Source: an uncultured Spartobacteria bacterium
GTDB taxonomy: Bacteria > Verrucomicrobiota > Verrucomicrobiia > Chthoniobacterales > UBA6821
Length of the DNA: 57,278 bases
Reading direction: 5' to 3'
Assembly: GCA_903868795.1 (NCBI GenBank)
Contig: CAIPWR010000154.1
Location: forward strand, 1 to 57,278
Part shown: positions 34,984-44,336 of the stretch, piece by piece
Numbering within the stretch: position 1 is the first letter of the stretch
Layout of the letters: each line of letters opens with the position of its first letter
Notes under the pieces: generated by a model
The model's database searches: none
What the model was told of the DNA's origin: nothing
The model's input: the letters and a program-made list of their open reading frames with translations, nothing else
Position numbers and translations under genes: made by a program

Positions 34984-36027
34984 TCAGGGTGTCGTCAGGT
35001 GATTCCTTGTGTCAGACGGGTTGATGCAGTGGATTTCGACATGCCTGATTTTTCCACCTCGAGAGATGGTCATGGGAACTTTCTCGCCGGCCGTGAGGTA
35101 AAAAGAGGCTTCGAGCACTTGGTCTGGTTGCGTGATTCGATGGTTGCCAAAGACAAGAATCATATCTCCGGATCTCAGTCCGGCGGATTCGGCGGGGCTT
35201 CCCGGTTCCACCGAAGCGATCCGGGTGATGGAGTTTCCCTCAGGCACGGCAGCCTCTTCCACGACCGCACCCACCCATCCTGGGTTGAGTTGGCCGAAGC
35301 GAAGCAGGTCGGTGTTGAGTTTTTCGATCGCTCCCACAGGGAGGATTCGGCAATCACCGGACGCTGTTTTTTCTGCCAGGATCATTCCGATTAGGTGGTC
35401 GTCGAGATCGAAGGCAGGAGATCCCGCCTCTCCCTCAGTGAGCGGAATTTTAGCAATATTTTGCGGCACGCGGAAGTAGCAGTCCCCCTCGTGACTCCTT
35501 GTCCCCGTAATCATGCCGACCGAGATGGAAGGCTCCTCCTCCTTGGAGTACCCGATGGAAAGTGTGGGGCTGAAAGCTAATGGTGTGGGGGTGGCGCGGA
35601 GAGGGAGGAAATTTTCACCGGCGCGCGTCATTTCCCCGCTGAGTTTGAGAAAAGCAGCTCCGCTTCCTTCATCAAGAGCCAGGATGTTACAGGGGTACTC
35701 CTTCCCATCCTTCACGATCACGATGGAATCCAATCCCTTGACCAGATCGGCCGCCGTGCAGATCGTGCCGGACGGGTCGACAAAAAAACCTGTTCCATAG
35801 AGTTCGCCACGGGCATCCGCACCACGCACTCTGACGACAGCTCCCGAGCGCAGCTTACTTGTCGATTGGATTGCCGAAGTTACCCTAGTGGTGAGGGAGG
35901 GAGTCTCTGCTAACCCTCCGATGGTGAGGGGCGAAGCGGAGAGCGGGACCGCGAGAAGAGGCAGTACCACGAGCCTCTTCAGGAGAGCTAATGATTGGGC
36001 TCGATCAGAAACTGAGCGGCGATTCAT
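34984..36027 (-). CDS. HtrA/DegP-like PDZ protein lacking the catalytic triad
   Basis: This 347-residue exported protein has a signal-like hydrophobic stretch near residues 16-32. A trypsin-like domain (GTGFFVDPSGTICTAADLV to EGEAGSPAFDL) is followed by a PDZ domain (ASVEPGSPAESAGLRSGDMI). Aligned to DegP, the catalytic His is Asp94, the Asp is Gly123 and the Ser is Ala201, so all three are missing. It is probably a pseudoprotease that binds peptides or regulates a partner. It overlaps the upstream anti-sigma-like gene by 23 nt, and the sigma factor leads the operon. Confidence 0.82.
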   Translation of the reverse strand: MNRRSVSDRAQSLALLKRLVVLPLLAVPLSASPLTIGGLAETPSLTTRVTSAIQSTSKLRSGAVVRVRGADARGELYGTGFFVDPSGTICTAADLVKGLDSIVIVKDGKEYPCNILALDEGSGAAFLKLSGEMTRAGENFLPLRATPTPLAFSPTLSIGYSKEEEPSISVGMITGTRSHEGDCYFRVPQNIAKIPLTEGEAGSPAFDLDDHLIGMILAEKTASGDCRILPVGAIEKLNTDLLRFGQLNPGWVGAVVEEAAVPEGNSITRIASVEPGSPAESAGLRSGDMILVFGNHRITQPDQVLEASFYLTAGEKVPMTISRGGKIRHVEIHCINPSDTRNHLTTP

Positions 36028-36478
36028 GGTTCGCCGGACGGGCTGGCAAAAGGTACGAAGAGGGGAAGGTGAGGGGGCTGCTCTGAGGTGGAGGTTGGGG
36101 GAGGTTGAGGCCGGAGGGATCGACTCGTAGCGAGACCGGTTGCATGTTCTGGATGGTCACCGGTACCTGAGAGTAGGGGAGCGTCGAGGTGTAGGAGACG
36201 GAGTAGGCGCGGGGTGCATCCTGTCTCGGTGTTTCGCGGATGATGGCAACGCTGGCGATCACGGCGACTGCAGCCGCGCCGGCAAAGGCCATGGCTGGCA
36301 CCCTTAATTCGGGAATCAAGCCCGACAAACGCTCCATGATTAATGCCGAGAGTGAGGGCTTGAGAAGTTCCGCACGCTGGCGTCGGTGAAACTCGCGCAG
36401 AAAGTCCTCGTAGTACCCCTCGGGTGGCTGTTCGTAGCGCTTCAGTTTGATGATCTTGTGCATCGGTTCGTAACTCAT
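36005..36478 (-). CDS. probable single-pass anti-sigma factor
   Basis: This 157-residue protein has a basic cytoplasmic N-terminus of about 60 residues (HKIIKLKRYEQPPEGYYEDF, then REFHRRQRAELL). One membrane helix (VPAMAFAGAAAVAVIASVAI, about residues 60-80) and a Pro/Ser-rich outer part follow. The topology matches RseA-type anti-sigma factors and the gene follows an ECF sigma gene by 30 nt, but no zinc-binding HxxxCxxC motif is present. I infer the role from position and topology. Confidence 0.6.
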   Translation of the reverse strand: MSYEPMHKIIKLKRYEQPPEGYYEDFLREFHRRQRAELLKPSLSALIMERLSGLIPELRVPAMAFAGAAAVAVIASVAIIRETPRQDAPRAYSVSYTSTLPYSQVPVTIQNMQPVSLRVDPSGLNLPQPPPQSSPLTFPSSYLLPARPANHESPLSF

Positions 36479-36508
36479 GCCGGATTCTTTCAGGTGAGTG
36501 ATTCCTTT

Positions 36509-37105
36509 CTAGTTCCTCTTAAACTCATGAAGGGAGTTTTGCAACTGGCGGTGAGCATAAAAGAGGCGCGAGCGTACTGTTCCCTCGGAGATTTTGAGGA
36601 TTTTGGCGATTTCGGCATGGGGTATTCCTTGGATATCGAACATGGTTACGACGATTCTATGGTCGTGAGACAGCTTCTGCATGGAAGCGTTCAATTTTTT
36701 TTGAAGCTCATGGATCGAAACTTCCTTGGTCGGGTCTCCATTGCTGGTAGCAGCGATGAAATCCGGGTCGTTCTCGATGTTGCTGTCGGGATCGTTCAGG
36801 CTGGGATGCTGGCGACGGTTCCTCCTCTTGAGGAAATTGATCGTCATGTTGACCGCGATCGAGTGCATCCAGGTATAGAAGCTCGAGTTGCCGCGGAAGT
36901 TCACAATCGATCGGTAGGCCTTCGAAAAAATATCCTGCAACAAATCGTTGGTATCCTCGTGGTTGGAGGTCATGTGATAGACCAACCCATAGAGCCGGGG
37001 GGAATACTTGACGATCAGTTCATCAAACGCCCCCGGGTCACCCCCCTGGGTGCGTGCGACCAATTCCTGGTCATTATTCTGAAGGGGTTCCAGTTCCGCG
37101 GACAT
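36509..37105 (-). CDS. ECF RNA polymerase sigma factor (RpoE-like)
   Basis: This 198-residue sigma factor starts at ATG 37105, preceded by AGAGGA; the frame extends upstream without protein-like sequence. Region 2 is visible (GDPGAFDELIVKYSPRLYGL, then DLLQDIFSKAYRSI and WMHSIAVNMTINFLKRR). Region 4 has a helix-turn-helix (IPHAEIAKILKISEGTVRSR). It would direct polymerase to envelope-stress or similar promoters. It heads the sigma, anti-sigma, HtrA-like operon, an arrangement like rpoE-rseA-mucD in Proteobacteria. Confidence 0.92.
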   Translation of the reverse strand: MSAELEPLQNNDQELVARTQGGDPGAFDELIVKYSPRLYGLVYHMTSNHEDTNDLLQDIFSKAYRSIVNFRGNSSFYTWMHSIAVNMTINFLKRRNRRQHPSLNDPDSNIENDPDFIAATSNGDPTKEVSIHELQKKLNASMQKLSHDHRIVVTMFDIQGIPHAEIAKILKISEGTVRSRLFYAHRQLQNSLHEFKRN

Positions 37106-37286
37106 GATGAAGAATCCTCTGTCTAACAGGTGAGGGCAGATGGGGGAATTGCTTTCCTGCGAAAAGTTGGATTTCTGAAAAAAAGGGAGGCCCCCGGAAT
37201 TTAGTGGATAAAATTGATGGATGATGGTGCCTAGACACTCTCTGAGTCCTTGTTTTCTTGGAGTCTCCCGTCTATAACATTTGCCC

Positions 37287-38033
37287 ATGACTCGTCCGGC
37301 TACCTCATCGAAAAAATCCTGCGGTCGCTGCATGCCGCTCTTTTCAAGCCCTATTGGACGCAAATGGATCGTCGCGCTGACCGGCATTGTTTTGGTTCTT
37401 TTCGTGATCGGGCATCTCTTGGGTAACCTCTCAATCTTTGCCGGTCCTGATGCGATGAATGCCTACGCGGCCTTTCTGAAGAGCACAGGAGAGCTTCTGT
37501 GGGTCGTACGCATTGTTCTGCTGACCTGCGTGGTGCTCCATATCTGGTTCACGATCACCCTCTGGCGCGAGAATCTCGCTGCCCGTCCCCAGAAATATGC
37601 GGTGAAGAATGAGCTTGGCACCACGGTTTACGCCCGCCTCATGAGGATCTCGGGACTGACTGTTCTGGCCTTCGTCCTCTACCACCTTGCCCAGTTTACC
37701 TGGGAGGCCTTCAATCCGGAGTACAAGACTTGGATCGATGCCCAGGGACGTCATGATGTCTATCGAATGGTCGTGACCGCGTTTGAATGTCCGTTTGTGA
37801 GTGGTTTTTACATTCTCGCCGTTGGGCTCCTCGGCATGCATCTGAGCCACGGGATCGCGAGTCTTTTCCAGACCCTAGGCATCACGACCGAGAAGATGCG
37901 TCCTGTTTTTGAAAAGGGTGGTCTGATCGTGGCCTGGATCATCTTTCTCGGCTTCGCCTCCATCCCGACGGCCGTTCTCTTGGGATTGGTGAAGACCTCC
38001 TCGACTCTCCCTGCCTGCCCCTTTTGCCACTAA
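37287..38033 (+). CDS. sdhC: succinate dehydrogenase cytochrome b subunit
   Basis: This 248-residue membrane subunit belongs to the b558 class that has both haem-bearing halves in one chain. Five membrane helices carry candidate haem histidines in GIVLVLFVIGHLLGNL, VLHIWF, VLYHLAQF, and MHLSHGIASLFQ. ATG 37287 is chosen over TTG 37281. It anchors SdhA and SdhB and passes electrons to menaquinone or ubiquinone. The gap to sdhA is 33 nt. Confidence 0.92.
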   Translation: MTRPATSSKKSCGRCMPLFSSPIGRKWIVALTGIVLVLFVIGHLLGNLSIFAGPDAMNAYAAFLKSTGELLWVVRIVLLTCVVLHIWFTITLWRENLAARPQKYAVKNELGTTVYARLMRISGLTVLAFVLYHLAQFTWEAFNPEYKTWIDAQGRHDVYRMVVTAFECPFVSGFYILAVGLLGMHLSHGIASLFQTLGITTEKMRPVFEKGGLIVAWIIFLGFASIPTAVLLGLVKTSSTLPACPFCH

Positions 38034-38066
38034 TCGAAACTAGTAACGAACCTTTCTACCCCGCCC

Positions 38067-39980
38067 ATGATTCTTGATGCCAAAATCCCCGAAGGTCCGA
38101 TCGAGAAGAAGTGGACCTCGTTTAAGAACAACGCGAAGCTGATTAGCCCCGCAAACAAGCGTAAGTTCAAAGTCATTGTCGTCGGCACCGGTCTCGCCGG
38201 TTCCTCCGCATCCGCTACACTTGCCAAACTTGGTTATCAGGTGGAGACCTTCTGCTTCCATGACAGTGCCCGCCGCGCCCACTCGATCGCAGCGCAGGGT
38301 GGCATCAACGCCGCAAAGAACTATCAGAATGATGGTGACAGCGTCTGGCGCCTCTTTTACGACACGATCAAGGGGGGTGATTTCCGTGCCCGCGAAGCCA
38401 ATGTCTACCGTCTCGCTGAAGTCAGTGGCACTATCATCGACGAGTGTGTCTCCCAAGGCGTTCCCTTTGCCCGAGAATATGGCGGAGAACTTACGAACCG
38501 CTCCTTCGGTGGCGCTCAAGTCTCACGCACTTTCTATGCGAAGGGGCAGACCGGCCAGCAGCTCTTACTCGGCGCCTACTCCGCATTGAGCGCCCAGATT
38601 GGCCTCGGTCGTATCAAGATGCATGAGAACTCCGAGATGCTTGACCTCGTGCTTGTCGACGGCCATGCCAAGGGGATTGTCGTCCGTGACCTAGTCACTG
38701 GTGAGATCACGACCCATGCGGCCGATACCGTCCTTCTCTGCACCGGCGGTTATAGCAATGTCTACTATCTCTCCACGAATGCCCGTGGCTCGAATGTCAC
38801 CGCCACCTGGCGTGCCTACAAGCGCGGCGCCGCTTTCGCGAATCCCTGCTACACCCAGATCCACCCGACTTGCATTCCGGTCGCCGGTGACTACCAGTCG
38901 AAGCTGACCCTCATGTCCGAGTCGCTCCGTAACGACGGACGTGTCTGGGTTCCGAAGAAGCAGGGTGACACCCGTCTTCCACAAGAGATTCCCGAGGAAG
39001 AGCGTGATTACTACCTCGAGCGAAAGTACCCCAGCTACGGCAATCTCGCTCCCCGCGACATCGCCTCCCGCAGTGCCAAGGAAGTCTGCGACGAGGGACG
39101 GGGCGTTGGTCCCGGCGGACTTGGTGTTTATCTCGATTTCTCCGCTGCCATCGCCCGACTGGGTGAAAAGACCATCCGCGAGCGCTACGGCAACCTCTTT
39201 GAGATGTATCAGAACATCACCGGCGAGAGCGCCTACGAGCGTCCGATGCGTATCTATCCCGCAGTTCACTACACCATGGGTGGACTCTGGGTGGACTACA
39301 ACCTCATGAGCACCATCCCGGGACTTCATGTTCTGGGTGAGGCCAACTTCTCCGACCATGGTGCCAACCGCCTCGGAGCCTCGGCGTTGATGCAGGGACT
39401 CTCCGACGGTTACTTCGTGATCCCGAATACCCTCGGTGAGTACCTCTCCACCCAGTTTGGCAAGAAGGTCTCCACCGACATGCCCGAGTTCAAGAAGACC
39501 GAGGAGGAGGTCCGCGCTCGTGTGGAGAAACTCTTGGCCGTGAAGGGCAATGTCCCTGTCGACGAATTCCACCGCCAACTCGGACTCATCATCTGGGATG
39601 AATGTGGCATGGCCCGCAGCGAAGAGGGTCTTAAGAAGGCGATTACGGATATCCGTGCCCTGCGTGAGCGCTTCTGGAAGGAAGTCGCCATTCCCGGCAC
39701 CGGTAAGGAGCTGAATCAATCCCTCGAGCGCGCCGGCCGCGTGGCCGATTTCCTCGAGTTCGGTGAACTCATGTGCATCGACGCCCTGACCCGCGAAGAA
39801 TCGTGCGGTGGTCACTTCCGTATCGAGCACCAGACGCCTGAAGGCGAAGCGCTTCGCCATGACGACAAATTCGCCGAAGTCTACGCCTGGATGTTCCAAG
39901 GTGAAGGGAGCCAGCCGGAGCTTGTCAGGGAACCGCTTCACTACGAGGCCGTCCATCTCGCCACCCGCAGCTACAAGTAA
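38067..39980 (+). CDS. sdhA: succinate dehydrogenase flavoprotein subunit
   Basis: This 637-residue catalytic subunit oxidises succinate to fumarate. It has an N-terminal dinucleotide fold ([20 protein letters not shown]), the FAD-attachment region [15 protein letters not shown], the substrate-site [12 protein letters not shown] and [16 protein letters not shown]. Its length and the sdhC-A-B order fit the enzymes of Bacteroidetes, Chlamydiae and Verrucomicrobia. Both flanking sdh genes lie within 35 nt, so this is one operon. Confidence 0.97.
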   Translation: MILDAKIPEGPIEKKWTSFKNNAKLISPANKRKFKVIVVGTGLAGSSASATLAKLGYQVETFCFHDSARRAHSIAAQGGINAAKNYQNDGDSVWRLFYDTIKGGDFRAREANVYRLAEVSGTIIDECVSQGVPFAREYGGELTNRSFGGAQVSRTFYAKGQTGQQLLLGAYSALSAQIGLGRIKMHENSEMLDLVLVDGHAKGIVVRDLVTGEITTHAADTVLLCTGGYSNVYYLSTNARGSNVTATWRAYKRGAAFANPCYTQIHPTCIPVAGDYQSKLTLMSESLRNDGRVWVPKKQGDTRLPQEIPEEERDYYLERKYPSYGNLAPRDIASRSAKEVCDEGRGVGPGGLGVYLDFSAAIARLGEKTIRERYGNLFEMYQNITGESAYERPMRIYPAVHYTMGGLWVDYNLMSTIPGLHVLGEANFSDHGANRLGASALMQGLSDGYFVIPNTLGEYLSTQFGKKVSTDMPEFKKTEEEVRARVEKLLAVKGNVPVDEFHRQLGLIIWDECGMARSEEGLKKAITDIRALRERFWKEVAIPGTGKELNQSLERAGRVADFLEFGELMCIDALTREESCGGHFRIEHQTPEGEALRHDDKFAEVYAWMFQGEGSQPELVREPLHYEAVHLATRSYK

Positions 39981-40009
39981 TCGCCGACACCCCTACAAGA
40001 CTTACGATC

Positions 40010-40777
40010 ATGAGCACCATGAATTTTCATCTCAGACTCTGGAAGCAGAAGTCCGCCGCCGATAAGGGCGAATTTATCAAGATTCACGCCACGGAAATCC
40101 CCTCGGAGTGCTCTTTTCTCGAGATGCTCGATATCGTCAACAACCGCCTCACGAGGGAGGGTAAGGAGCCGGTCTCCTTTGCCAGCGATTGCCGTGAGGG
40201 AATTTGCGGAACCTGTCATATGGTGATCAACGGTGTTCCCCAAGGACCTGGCCGCGGAGCAGCCTGCCAGGTCTACATGCGTAAGTTCGAGAATGGCCAG
40301 ACCATTACCGTGGAGCCCTTCCGTGTCGGCGCCTTCCCGATTGTGAAGGATCTTGTGGTCAACCGCAGCGCCTACGACCGGATCATTCGTTCCGGTGGTT
40401 TCATCTCCGAGCACACGGGCGGTGCACCTGATGCCTCAACAACCCTTATTCCCAAGCCTGTGGCCGATGCTGCCATGGATGCCGCCGCCTGCATCGGCTG
40501 CGGGGCCTGTGCCGCCGCCTGCCCGAACAGTTCCCCCATGCTCTTCGTCGGCGCCAAGGTCACCCATCTCGGACTCCTGCCCCAGGGACAAGCCGAGCGC
40601 AAGAGCCGTGCCCGCAACATGGTCCGCACCATGCAGGAGGAAGGCTTCGGCAACTGTTCCAACTACTACGCCTGCGAGGCTGTCTGCCCTGCGAATGTCC
40701 CGGCCAGCGTCATCGCCATGCTGAATCGCGAGTATATCCGTGGAGAGGTAAGCGAATCAGTCGGCGCAATCGACTGA
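40010..40777 (+). CDS. sdhB: succinate dehydrogenase iron-sulfur subunit
   Basis: This 255-residue protein carries the electron wire of the complex. The plant-type [2Fe-2S] site is CREGICGTCHMVING; the two ferredoxin-like clusters are seen at CIGCGACAAACPNSSP and CSNYYACEAVCPANVP. It is the last gene of sdhCAB, and a short dispersed repeat follows its stop. Confidence 0.97.
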   Translation: MSTMNFHLRLWKQKSAADKGEFIKIHATEIPSECSFLEMLDIVNNRLTREGKEPVSFASDCREGICGTCHMVINGVPQGPGRGAACQVYMRKFENGQTITVEPFRVGAFPIVKDLVVNRSAYDRIIRSGGFISEHTGGAPDASTTLIPKPVADAAMDAAACIGCGACAAACPNSSPMLFVGAKVTHLGLLPQGQAERKSRARNMVRTMQEEGFGNCSNYYACEAVCPANVPASVIAMLNREYIRGEVSESVGAID

Positions 40778-40800
40778 TGGGCTGGCTCTTTTAGCGCGGG

Positions 40801-40864
40801 GCGTTGTTGCCCTGCGGTTGCAGTGTGATTCACACAGCTGCGCTTGGGCGTCTAGCCTCGCATC
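40801..40864 (+). repeat. dispersed intergenic repeat, copy 1
   Basis: This 64-nt stretch downstream of sdhB aligns without gaps to 52412-52475 downstream of yjdM. The best-conserved part is CAGTGTGATTCACACAGCT, here with palindrome GTGTGATTCACAC. The mismatches in the two copies largely preserve the palindrome. Confidence 0.6.
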
Positions 40865-40985
40865 TAAAATAGTATCCCCCCAATGGGGTGAGGGGATGTA
40901 TTCATGCAGGCTTTTTTCCTAAGTTCCTGGGTTCCCTATTTAAATCTTCGGTTCAGGGATCCTTTGAATTAGATCCTTTCCATCC

Positions 40986-41891
40986 ATGTTCGCCGCCCTC
41001 CTGACCACGTTCTGTTTTGCCGCTTCGGCGATTCTGGCGCGTCGTTCTGCGGGAATGCTGGGATCGCAGTCGGCCAATCTTGCGAGGCAAGCGGTGGCGC
41101 TCCTCATCCTCGGTCTCTGGGCACATTGCTTCGGCCAAGGGGTGAGGGGGCCTGGATTCACGCTCTTCATTCTCAGTGGTTTCCTTGGCTTCGGTCTGGG
41201 AGATATTGCGTTGTTCGAGGCCCTTCCCAGACTGGGAGCAGGCCTGACGGTGCTGATCGTCCAGTGTCTGGCCGTACCGATTGGCGCCGTGACGGAATGG
41301 CTATGGCTTGGTACGCGTATCCCTCACGTACAGATGCTGGGGGCCGCAGTGATCCTTGCGGGCGTGGTGCTGGCCATTGCTCCTGAGCGAGAGAGTACGA
41401 TACCGAGGGGACACCGTCGGGCGGGTGTTCTCTTTGCGATCATCGGGGCCTGCGGTCAGGCGTGGGGTGCCGTTGTGAGCCGACAGGGCTTCTTACTCGA
41501 TCATAAGATCGGACTTCAGTTGGATGGTCCTTCCTCGGCTTATCAGCGACTGCTGGGTGGCATCGTCTGCGTGGCGCTAGTTGCATGTTTCACGACTCTG
41601 GTGCGCCGCTGGCGCAATCCGAATTCCGTTCCGCAGGGGCGTCCATGGCGTGATGCGATGCCTTGGATCATCGGCAATGCCTTGGCTGGTCCGGTCCTCG
41701 GCGTGGCGCTCTACCAATGGGGATTGCGTGATTCGCCCAGCGCGATCGTGCTCTCCATCGTCTCCACCACCCCCCTCGCGGTCATGATGCTCTCGTTCGT
41801 ATTCGAGAAATCAAGACCCACTCCAAGGGCGCTGATCGGCTCCTTGCTGGCCGTCCTCGGTGTCATTGCCCTAGTCTGCGGTCGTGGTTAA
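40986..41891 (+). CDS. EamA/DMT-family transporter
   Basis: This 301-residue protein has ten hydrophobic helices in two EamA repeats (first FAALLTTFCFAASAILARR, second GVLFAIIGACGQAWGAVVS). The family moves amino acids, nucleotides or other small metabolites out of or into the cell; the substrate cannot be told. It ends LLAVLGVIALVCGRG, as usual for the family. It is a single gene with about 200 nt of upstream sequence. Confidence 0.88.
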   Translation: MFAALLTTFCFAASAILARRSAGMLGSQSANLARQAVALLILGLWAHCFGQGVRGPGFTLFILSGFLGFGLGDIALFEALPRLGAGLTVLIVQCLAVPIGAVTEWLWLGTRIPHVQMLGAAVILAGVVLAIAPERESTIPRGHRRAGVLFAIIGACGQAWGAVVSRQGFLLDHKIGLQLDGPSSAYQRLLGGIVCVALVACFTTLVRRWRNPNSVPQGRPWRDAMPWIIGNALAGPVLGVALYQWGLRDSPSAIVLSIVSTTPLAVMMLSFVFEKSRPTPRALIGSLLAVLGVIALVCGRG

Positions 41892-41991
41892 ATAGGGTTA
41901 GGAACAGGTTTAGCCACAAAGGAAACAAAAGGCACAAGCCGTAACGGACGACGCTGTATGGTGCTTATAAATAAGGATTGTCTGCCTTGAT

Positions 41992-42001
41992 TTAGCGCTA
42001 A
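41992..42001 (+). promoter_or_regulatory. TTAGCGCTAA palindrome upstream of vapB
   Basis: This perfect 10-bp palindrome lies 20 nt before the vapB start. VapB antitoxins bind palindromes in their own promoter, so it is a candidate operator; the evidence is positional only. Confidence 0.35.
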
Positions 42002-42021
42002 TCTGATGTAAAAATGTTTTT

Positions 42022-42285
42022 ATGCGAACTACCCTTGATCTCCCTGATCCTACCTTTAGAAAACTGAAGGCTGAAGCTTCTCTGCGCGGACTGAAGCTCA
42101 AGGAGATCTTGTGTCAGTTGATCGAGGCGGGACTGGCTACACGGGTTCAAGACTCTCCCGAGGCAACCCCTCGCAGAAGCACGCTTCCTGTGATCCGAAA
42201 GCCCACGGGCAAAAAACATCCCGCCCTTTCGAGCGATCGTCTCGACGAGTTACTTGCCATGGAGGAGGGGAATGTCGGCCGCTGA
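42022..42285 (+). CDS. VapB-like ribbon-helix-helix antitoxin
   Basis: This 87-residue protein starts MRTTLDLPDPTFRKLKAEA, a classic ribbon-helix-helix beginning: a beta strand, then a helix with further RGLKLKEILCQLIEAGL. The C-terminal tail (LSSDRLDELLAMEEGN) would wrap the toxin. It overlaps the PIN-domain toxin gene by 14 nt, as is usual for VapBC. Confidence 0.85.
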   Translation: MRTTLDLPDPTFRKLKAEASLRGLKLKEILCQLIEAGLATRVQDSPEATPRRSTLPVIRKPTGKKHPALSSDRLDELLAMEEGNVGR

Positions 42286-42715
42286 TCTGCCGGACATCAA
42301 TGTCTGGTTGGCTCTTGCCGATCCTGACCACGAACATCATGACAGAGCCAAGCGTTACTGGGAAACAGAGTCAGCACCCCGACTAGCCTTCACCAGGGTT
42401 TCCATGCTGGGACTCCTGCGGTTGCTGGGCAACCGCCATGTCATGAATGGAGATCCCTTCACTGCAGAGGAGGCTTGGAGCGCCTATCAAGCCTTTCGCG
42501 AACTTCCTGAGGTTATCTTCGTTGCCGAGCCCGACTCCGGGGAGTCGAGGATGAAGCAATGGTCTGAAGATCCTACCTTCCCGCCCTCTCATCTCACGGA
42601 TGCATGGCTTGCCTCCGTGGCATTCACCACGCGGTCGCGGTTGGTCTCCTTTGATGCGGATTATCGCCGATTTCAGGGGCTTTCGTTTCTACACCTGACC
42701 GTGAGCAAGACCTAG
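42272..42715 (+). CDS. VapC-like PIN-domain ribonuclease toxin
   Basis: This protein has 147 residues from ATG 42272, which has a strong ribosome site (GGAGGAGG). PIN acidic residues are visible: Asp in LPDINVWLALADP, Glu or Asp in the AEEAWSAYQ region, LTDAWLASVAF and LVSFDADYRRF. PIN toxins cut RNA, often tRNA, when the antitoxin decays. The stop codon TAG lies inside a CTAG that begins a MITE-like scar. Confidence 0.88.
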   Translation: MSAADLPDINVWLALADPDHEHHDRAKRYWETESAPRLAFTRVSMLGLLRLLGNRHVMNGDPFTAEEAWSAYQAFRELPEVIFVAEPDSGESRMKQWSEDPTFPPSHLTDAWLASVAFTTRSRLVSFDADYRRFQGLSFLHLTVSKT

Positions 42716-42740
42716 GGAAGCACTGATCAGCGCTTCACTA
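42712..42740 (+). repeat. scar of a MITE: two fused terminal repeats
   Basis: CTAG, then GGAAGCACTGATCAGCGCTTC, then ACTA. The central 21 bp are two inverted ends of the 44.3-kb MITE joined with no interior. The left half matches the MITE terminus at 11 of its first 12 positions. CTAG includes the vapC stop codon. Confidence 0.6.
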
Positions 42741-42741
42741 A

Positions 42742-44253
42742 ATGGACAACCTTGTGACTATCGACTCAATGAGTGCAGATTCCGAAAAGAATGCCATGGT
42801 GGGCTGGCGGTTCGATAACTCCTATGCCAGATTGCCGCAGTCTCTCTACAGCCGCGTTTCTCCTGTGCCCGTGGCCAATCCGAATCTGGTCATCCTCAAT
42901 GAAAAGCTGGCCTCGGATCTTGGTCTGGATGCGGTTGCTCTGAGAGAGGCGGGCGGGGACATTTTTGCAGGGAATCGTTTGCCGGAAGGCGCCGATCCCA
43001 TTGCCCAGGCGTATGCGGGCCATCAGTTCGGACATTTCACCAATCTCGGCGATGGACGGGCTGTCCTGCTGGCGGAACACCTCACACCTCAGGGTAAGCG
43101 CCTCGACATCCAGCTCAAGGGCTCGGGTCCGACCCCTTATTCCCGCCGTGGTGACGGACGGGCTGCCCTCGGTCCCATGCTTCGTGAATACATCATCAGC
43201 GAGGCGATGCACGCTCTCGGAATCCCAACGACACGCAGTCTGGCTGTGGTGGTGACGGGAGAGCAGATCATCCGGGAGGAACTGCTGCCAGGGGCTGTAT
43301 TGACGAGGGTCGCTGCCAGTCACATCCGCGTCGGGACATTCGAATATGCCAATGCGTTGGGAGATCATGACGCACTCTCAGCACTGACCAGTCACACGCT
43401 GCAGCGCCACTACCCCTCACTTGCAGGGGAGCAGAATCAGGCGCTTGCCCTGCTCGGAGCGGTGATCGAAAGACAGGCCGAACTTGTCGCCTGCTGGATG
43501 TGTGTCGGTTTTGTCCACGGCGTGATGAATACAGACAACATGGCTCTGAGCGGAGAAACTATCGACTATGGGCCCTGCGCCTTCCTCGATGCCTACCATT
43601 CATCGACCGTTTTCAGTTCAATCGATCGTAATGGGCGCTATGCCTACGGCAACCAACCCGACATCGCGCAGTGGAATCTGGCACGATTGGCCGAGGCATT
43701 GCTTCCCCTGATCGATAGTGATCAGCAAAAAGCCGTCGCTGAAGCGGAGGGGGCGCTTGCGAGGTATTCGAAGCTTTTCCATGCGCATCAAGAGGCTGGG
43801 TTTCGTGCCAAGCTAGGCCTGATCAAGGAAGAGGAGGGGGACTGGGAACTGGCGATGGGACTTCTGGAATGGATGCAGAAGGCAGAGGTTGACTTCACCT
43901 CGACGTTTGTTGCTCTGACCAAGTCTGTTGAGACTGGGCGAGTCGATGGTGCCCTTTCTCAGGGAGGCGAGGCATTCCATGCATGGCATGAGCGATGGAT
44001 GGATCGCCTGAAGCGTCAGCATCACAGCAAGGCGGAAGTAGCCGCCACGATGCGTCGCGCCAATCCCGTGATCATCCCCCGCAATCATCGGGTCGAGGAG
44101 GCGTTGGCAGCCGCTGTGGAGGGCAATCTGACACCCCTGCACCTACTGCTGGAGGTACTGGAGAGGCCCTTTGAGGAAACCGCTGCAAATGAACCCTACC
44201 GCGACGCTCCACCTCCAGGTGGAGTATCCTACCGCACGTTCTGCGGGACGTGA
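42742..44253 (+). CDS. selO: SelO/YdiU-family protein adenylyltransferase
   Basis: This 503-residue pseudokinase-fold enzyme transfers AMP from ATP to protein Ser, Thr or Tyr residues in redox regulation. The family core is present: FDNSYARLPQSLYSRV, AYAGHQFGHFTNLGDGRAV, SGPTPYSRRGDGRAALGPML, GFVHGVMNTDNMALSGETID with the metal-binding Asn/Asp, and CAFLDAY. It ends YRTFCGT with Cys near the C-terminus, so no selenocysteine is needed. In-frame starts at 42769 and 42799 are possible. The gene is bracketed by inverted MITE-type ends. Confidence 0.93.
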   Translation: MDNLVTIDSMSADSEKNAMVGWRFDNSYARLPQSLYSRVSPVPVANPNLVILNEKLASDLGLDAVALREAGGDIFAGNRLPEGADPIAQAYAGHQFGHFTNLGDGRAVLLAEHLTPQGKRLDIQLKGSGPTPYSRRGDGRAALGPMLREYIISEAMHALGIPTTRSLAVVVTGEQIIREELLPGAVLTRVAASHIRVGTFEYANALGDHDALSALTSHTLQRHYPSLAGEQNQALALLGAVIERQAELVACWMCVGFVHGVMNTDNMALSGETIDYGPCAFLDAYHSSTVFSSIDRNGRYAYGNQPDIAQWNLARLAEALLPLIDSDQQKAVAEAEGALARYSKLFHAHQEAGFRAKLGLIKEEEGDWELAMGLLEWMQKAEVDFTSTFVALTKSVETGRVDGALSQGGEAFHAWHERWMDRLKRQHHSKAEVAATMRRANPVIIPRNHRVEEALAAAVEGNLTPLHLLLEVLERPFEETAANEPYRDAPPPGGVSYRTFCGT

Positions 44254-44336
44254 ACCGAGGAAAGCGGAAAGTAGAGACACCCTCCCCCTCCTGGAGTCCT
44301 GACGATATCGTTCGAAGGCTTTTTTCTTATGGAGAC

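Noticed and set aside
42742-44253. Selenocysteine in SelO
   Set aside because: The C-terminus has an ordinary Cys codon (YRTFCGT) followed by a normal stop; no in-frame UGA is read through.
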